Shown: one piece after another, positions 60,378 to 64,000 of the stretch
Layout: each line of letters starts with the position of its first letter
How positions within the stretch are numbered: the first letter of the stretch is position 1
Assembly: GCF_900142665.1 (NCBI RefSeq)
Contig: NZ_FRBR01000003.1
Location: 236,242 to 300,241, forward strand
Direction of reading: 5' to 3'
DNA from: Roseovarius pacificus
GTDB taxonomy: Bacteria; Pseudomonadota; Alphaproteobacteria; Rhodobacterales; Rhodobacteraceae
DNA length: 64,000 bases
Translations under genes and position numbers: made by a program
Notes under the pieces: generated by a model
What the model was told of the DNA's origin: nothing
Databases searched by the model: none
What the model saw: the letters and a program-made list of their open reading frames with translations, nothing else

Positions 60378-61715
60378 ATGTCAGATCAAATCTCTGAAAT
60401 TAATAATACGATCGTAAGCGAACCAAGCCGCATACCTTTTGAGTTGTTCAGCAAAAAGAACAACAAAACGACCAAGCTTATCAATAATGATGATGAAGAA
60501 TTCTTCATCAAGGGACGGAACAACTGGTATCATTTCGGTCTAGAAGCGCCAGTGTTTGCCACGAACATCGTAGTTGAAGCATTGAACTATGACTACAAAG
60601 ACTGCGAATTCAGATGGAAAACCCCAAGAAACAATGAATTTCAAACCACAAAGGCGTCCTTTTCCCAAGGAAAGTTTGAATTCTCGATTAATGACCTGAT
60701 AACGGAATTCGAATTCCGACCTGCTTCTAAGTATTGGGGGCAAACGCCTAGGATTGAAGTCGTCGGAGTGGAAGGTTTCACACTTGACTGGCTTGAAGAT
60801 GCAAGAGAGGAACTCTCGAATCTTAGAATTGCTAAAGAGCGGGCAATTCATGAAGCTCAAAAAACAATTCAAATTTCTCAACAAAAAGAAGCTTCGATTC
60901 AGGAGCAACAACAAAAGCTAACAGAACAACAAAATTCAATCCAAGAAAACAATAATAAAATAGATGCTCTAACCGAACAAATCGCTGAGTTAGAGGGGGC
61001 AAAAAATGATCTCCAAGATGCGATAGTAAAAAGGAAGGCGGAACAATCGGAACTTGCTGCTAGAGTTGAAAAACAAGAAGCAACAATTGAACAACGTACT
61101 GCAGAACGAGATCGGCTAGGCAAGCAGATCAATGACAAGGCAGCCGAATTAAAATCATTAGAAAATGATATATACCTGTTCCCGAGCGAGCTTAGCGAAT
61201 TTGCAAAGCGCGGAGGAGAAGATAAGTCTTTTTACTGGAAACTAGCACTTCTACCGTTGCTGGTAATAACTGCAATAGCAGGGCAATTGTTATTAAACGC
61301 AGTCAACTTATCCACCGTACTTAATGAAACAAGTAACGCGAGGATATTCTCTATATTCGTAACCAGAATGCCTTATGTGCTAGTTGCTACTGCGGTCGTC
61401 GCAGCAATGTTAAAATTAGCATATGCTTTGATCTCTGAGATAATACGTATCGATAAGGAAACTAGGTCTCTAGCCAAGGTAAGCATCGTTGCTACAGACG
61501 TTTCTGCAGCGTCAGCCGACAATCTCGAACTCTCCGACGAAGAGATATATCACCTTAGAACGGGTTTGAAGATGGACCTACTTAGAGAGCATTTAAAAAC
61601 TTATCTGTCAGATGAATTCAGGTACAGTGATTCCGAGCGAGTTAGCTCACGGCTTGCATTCTTGAAAAAACAGCGCCCTAATCACGAAGAGGAAAGTCCG
61701 GAACATGGAGCGTAG
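60378..61715 (+). CDS. Orphan coiled-coil membrane protein, AT-rich, unknown function
   Basis: 445 residues, visibly far more AT-rich than every neighbouring gene and rich in Asn, Lys and Gln codons ending in A/T. Residues 1-140 form a beta-strand-rich soluble domain (YHFGLEAPVFATNIVVEALN, FTLDWLEDAREELSNLR). About 141-265 is a long Gln/Glu/Lys coiled coil. Two membrane segments follow near 288-310 (LALLPLLVITAIAGQLLLNA) and 331-353 (PYVLVATAVVAAMLKLAYA). Residues 355-445 are a soluble tail. No family recognised. Located right after a parDE pair and before pncB, in a position typical of a horizontally acquired cargo gene; a defence role is speculation. Confidence 0.75.
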   Translation: MSDQISEINNTIVSEPSRIPFELFSKKNNKTTKLINNDDEEFFIKGRNNWYHFGLEAPVFATNIVVEALNYDYKDCEFRWKTPRNNEFQTTKASFSQGKFEFSINDLITEFEFRPASKYWGQTPRIEVVGVEGFTLDWLEDAREELSNLRIAKERAIHEAQKTIQISQQKEASIQEQQQKLTEQQNSIQENNNKIDALTEQIAELEGAKNDLQDAIVKRKAEQSELAARVEKQEATIEQRTAERDRLGKQINDKAAELKSLENDIYLFPSELSEFAKRGGEDKSFYWKLALLPLLVITAIAGQLLLNAVNLSTVLNETSNARIFSIFVTRMPYVLVATAVVAAMLKLAYALISEIIRIDKETRSLAKVSIVATDVSAASADNLELSDEEIYHLRTGLKMDLLREHLKTYLSDEFRYSDSERVSSRLAFLKKQRPNHEEESPEHGA

Positions 61716-61723
61716 GTAAGCCC

Positions 61724-63016
61724 CTAAACCACCACCTCAATCGCCTCCTGCTCCCCCACTCCGAACACCCGTTTATACCGGGCAATCTCGTCCTCCGGGC
61801 CCATGGCCTTTCTCGGGTTGTCGGAGAGTTTCACCGTGGGTTTTCCGTTTGCCGCCACCGCCTTGCAGACCAGTGAGAACGGGGCGAGGGCGTCGCCGTC
61901 TGTCAGGCCGCGGAAGTCGTTGGTGAGCAGCGTGCCCCAGCCGAAGCTGAGTTTGACGCGGCCGTGGAATTGCTGATGCAGGTCGATGATCTTGTCCTCA
62001 TCGAGGCCGTCGGAGAAGATGATCAGCTTGTCGCGCGGGTCTTCGCCGCGGTCCTGCCACCAGCGGATCGCGATTTCGGCGCCGGTGGCCGGGTCGCCGG
62101 AATCGATGCGGATGCCGGTCCAGCCGGCCAGCCAGTCGGGGGCGTTTTGCAGGAACCCTTCGGTGCCGTAGGTATCGGGCAGGATGATGCGCAGGTTGCC
62201 CGAATGCTCTTCGTGCCAGTCGGCCAGCACCTTGTAGGGGGCCTCGGCCAGTTCGGCGTCGGTTTCGGCCAGCGCGGCGTAGACCATGGGCAATTCATGG
62301 GCGTTGGTGCCGATGGCCTCAAGGTCGCGGTTCTTGGCGATCAGGCAGTTTGAGGTGCCGACGAATTTCTCGCCCAGACCTTCGCACATGGCGCGCACGC
62401 ACCAGTCCTGCCACATGAAGGAATGCCGCCGCCGTGTGCCGAAATCGGCGATGCGCAGCCCGTCGAAGGGGCGCAGGCGCTCGACCTTTTCCCACAGTTT
62501 CGTCATGGCGCGGGCATAGAGCACCTGAAGTTCGAATTTCTTCATGTCGTGGAGCACCGCGCGCGAGCGCAGTTCCATCAGCACGGCGAGCGCGGGGATT
62601 TCCCAGAGCATGACCTCGGGCCATGCGCCCTCGAATGTCAGTTCGTACTGGCCGTCGCGTTTTTCCAGGTGGTAGGGCGGCAGGCGCAGGGTTTCGAACC
62701 ACTCCATGAATTCGGGGGTGAACATCTGGCGCTTGCCGTAGAAGGTATTGCCGCGCAGCCAGGTGGATTCCCCGCGGGTAAGCGAGAGCGAGCGGATGTG
62801 ATCGAGCTGTTCGCGCAGCTCGCCTTCGTCGATCAGCTCGGCGAGGCGGATGGATTTGGTGCGGTTGATCAGGCTGAAGGTGACCTGTGTGTCGGGCCTG
62901 TTGCGGAAGACCGACTGGCACATCAGCAGCTTGTAGAAATCCGTGTCGATCAGGGAGCGGACGATCGGGTCCATCTTCCAGCGGTGGTTGTAGACGCGGG
63001 TTGCGATGTCGACCAT
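61724..63016 (-). CDS. pncB: Nicotinate phosphoribosyltransferase
   Basis: 430 residues forming nicotinate mononucleotide in NAD salvage. [46 protein letters not shown] with a conserved His in AHELPM, and [13 protein letters not shown] are family marks. CCGGAGG supports ATG 63016. Tail-to-tail with the AT-rich gene. Confidence 0.95.
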   Translation of the reverse strand: MVDIATRVYNHRWKMDPIVRSLIDTDFYKLLMCQSVFRNRPDTQVTFSLINRTKSIRLAELIDEGELREQLDHIRSLSLTRGESTWLRGNTFYGKRQMFTPEFMEWFETLRLPPYHLEKRDGQYELTFEGAWPEVMLWEIPALAVLMELRSRAVLHDMKKFELQVLYARAMTKLWEKVERLRPFDGLRIADFGTRRRHSFMWQDWCVRAMCEGLGEKFVGTSNCLIAKNRDLEAIGTNAHELPMVYAALAETDAELAEAPYKVLADWHEEHSGNLRIILPDTYGTEGFLQNAPDWLAGWTGIRIDSGDPATGAEIAIRWWQDRGEDPRDKLIIFSDGLDEDKIIDLHQQFHGRVKLSFGWGTLLTNDFRGLTDGDALAPFSLVCKAVAANGKPTVKLSDNPRKAMGPEDEIARYKRVFGVGEQEAIEVVV

Positions 63017-63088
63017 GCCGGCCTCCGGGGGAAATTGCGTTCCGGGTGGTTAAAGCAAAGGGGCGGCAGGGTGGCAAGGGCGGCCGTG

Positions 63089-63856
63089 TCAGGCGAGGAT
63101 GTGGGTGACGGCCTGCACCACGGTGTCGGCGACGTGGTTGGGGGCCGGAGTTGTGCGGGTTTCGTCGCCCGCGCGGTACTTGCCGGTGCGCACGAGGATC
63201 GCCTGCCCCAGCCCGGCGGTCAGCGCCCCGGCGATGTCGGACTCGGCGTCGTCGCCGATCATGACGGCCTCTTCGGGGGCGAGATTCATGCTGGCCAGTG
63301 CGGCGTCGAAGAAGGGTTTGGCGGGTTTGCCCAGAATTTCGGGCGGCTGGCGCGAGGCGTATTCCAGCGCGGCGACGAAGGCCCCGGCATCCATCGACAA
63401 TGCGCCGTCCGCGTCGCGGAAGGTGCGGTTGGCGGCGAGGGCGAGGAAATCCGCGCCGTCCTCAAGCACCCGGAAGGCGGCGTTGAGCGCGTCATAGGTG
63501 AAGTGGCGGCCCGCATCGCCCACCACCAGCGCACGGCCCGGACCGAGGGTGTCGGGCAGGTCCGCGAAATCCTCGGCCAGGTCGGGGTGGATCAGCAGGT
63601 GGGGTTTCAGGCCGCAGGCGATCAGCAGGTCGCAGGCGGCGCGGGCGGGGGTGAACAGTTCGTCCCCGGTGAGGTCGATGCCGTAGCCGCGGAGTTTTTC
63701 CAGCAGCACCCGCCGGGGCGCGCGGGTGGAGTTGGTGAGAAAGCGCAGGGGCAATCCGGCGTCGCGCAGGCGGGCCACCGCCCCGGCTGCGCCGGGCACG
63801 GGCCGGTCGGCGTCATAGAGAACGCCAGCGAGATCGAGAAGAACGCCTTTGATCAT
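63089..63856 (-). CDS. HAD-IIA family phosphatase
   Basis: 255 residues of the HAD IIA (LHPP/TIGR01458-like) type. LLDLAGVLYDADRPVPGAAG is motif I, here with DLAG in place of the more usual DxDGT pattern. FLTNSTRAPRRVLLEKL is motif II, GKPAKPFFDAAL gives the motif III Lys and VMIGDDAESDIAGALTAG is motif IV. Substrate unknown; located upstream of pncB on the same strand. Confidence 0.85.
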   Translation of the reverse strand: MIKGVLLDLAGVLYDADRPVPGAAGAVARLRDAGLPLRFLTNSTRAPRRVLLEKLRGYGIDLTGDELFTPARAACDLLIACGLKPHLLIHPDLAEDFADLPDTLGPGRALVVGDAGRHFTYDALNAAFRVLEDGADFLALAANRTFRDADGALSMDAGAFVAALEYASRQPPEILGKPAKPFFDAALASMNLAPEEAVMIGDDAESDIAGALTAGLGQAILVRTGKYRAGDETRTTPAPNHVADTVVQAVTHILA

Positions 63857-63906
63857 GCGCTAGAGAATGACAAGCGGGCGGCGCGGGGTCAAATCCGGCA
63901 GCCCGG

Positions 63907-64000
63907 TCAGGCCGCATGCCCCGCAAAGGCATGGCGGCGGGTTTCGTCCGGCGTTTCGCGGTATTTCTGGACGAACCACTTTTTCATCAGCGTGACGTTC
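63907..64000 (-). CDS. 3' end of an unidentified gene, cut by window edge
   Basis: An open minus-strand frame enters at 64000 and ends at TGA 63907-63909. The visible 30 residues end TRRHAFAGHAA and include LMKKWFVQKYRE. Too short to assign; the composition looks like real protein. Confidence 0.5.
   Translation of the reverse strand, partial: NVTLMKKWFVQKYRETPDETRRHAFAGHAA

Overview
The window is a GC-rich chromosomal segment from an alphaproteobacterium, most likely a marine member of the Rhodobacterales (Roseobacter group). The basis is the gene repertoire: glcDEF, the roseobacter-type Hint protein, a bacterial voltage-gated sodium channel, MoxR/DUF58 aerotolerance-like genes and the serB | serC-serA arrangement. 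Base composition and Shine-Dalgarno signals (GGAG, AAGGAG) agree. No rRNA or tRNA gene was recognised.

Layout. 1-4.2 kb: the 3' part of gabD, a multidomain periplasmic META protein, a small heat-shock protein behind a sigma32-like promoter, and a secreted trypsin-like protease. 4.2-8.3 kb: the glycolate oxidase operon glcD-glcE-glcF on the minus strand with a palindromic operator-like site. 8.6-10.3 kb: an EamA exporter divergent from a YafY/WYL regulator. 10.4-17.0 kb: a four-gene minus-strand operon (MoxR ATPase, DUF58, two large membrane proteins) with 4-nt start/stop overlaps at every junction. 17.1-26.9 kb: DUF1285, hydroxypyruvate isomerase, UspA, DNA polymerase I, a glyoxalase-fold protein, a DsbA-like protein with a zinc-ribbon protein, an ABC ATPase without an adjacent permease, a CxxC protein, a NavAb-like sodium channel and a Hint-domain protein.

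27.9-45.4 kb: a compact prophage of about 17.4 kb inserted between serB and serC. It is bounded by a 29/30-bp direct repeat (attL 27942-27970, attR 45364-45393) whose right copy lies in the serC leader. It carries an integrase, an excisionase-like gene, a MerR-like regulator, a ribbon-helix-helix switch and a minus-strand run of replication, head, packaging and a few tail genes in unusual order. Lysis, tail-tip and host-recognition genes are absent. Five GTTCC-N7-GGAAC palindromes spaced in multiples of about 11 bp overlap the end of a replication-like gene and look like an origin or regulatory array.

45.4-60.3 kb: serC and serA, a metallophosphatase, a thiolase, a hybrid histidine kinase, YaaA, RecQ, YggT, a thioesterase-like protein, an Atg22-like MFS protein and MepA. 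These are followed by a structured region with an 18-codon ORF behind a near-perfect Shine-Dalgarno, ArfB, and a ParDE toxin-antitoxin pair. 60.4-61.7 kb: a strikingly AT-rich orphan gene for a coiled-coil protein with two membrane segments, probably acquired horizontally. 61.7-64 kb: pncB, a HAD-IIA phosphatase and the 3' end of an unidentified gene.

Functional links: serine synthesis (serA, serB, serC) is physically split by the prophage. Glycolate/glyoxylate metabolism is represented by glcDEF and hyi. Stress and envelope maintenance is represented by Hsp20, the MoxR operon, UspA, YaaA, the DsbA-like protein and MepA.
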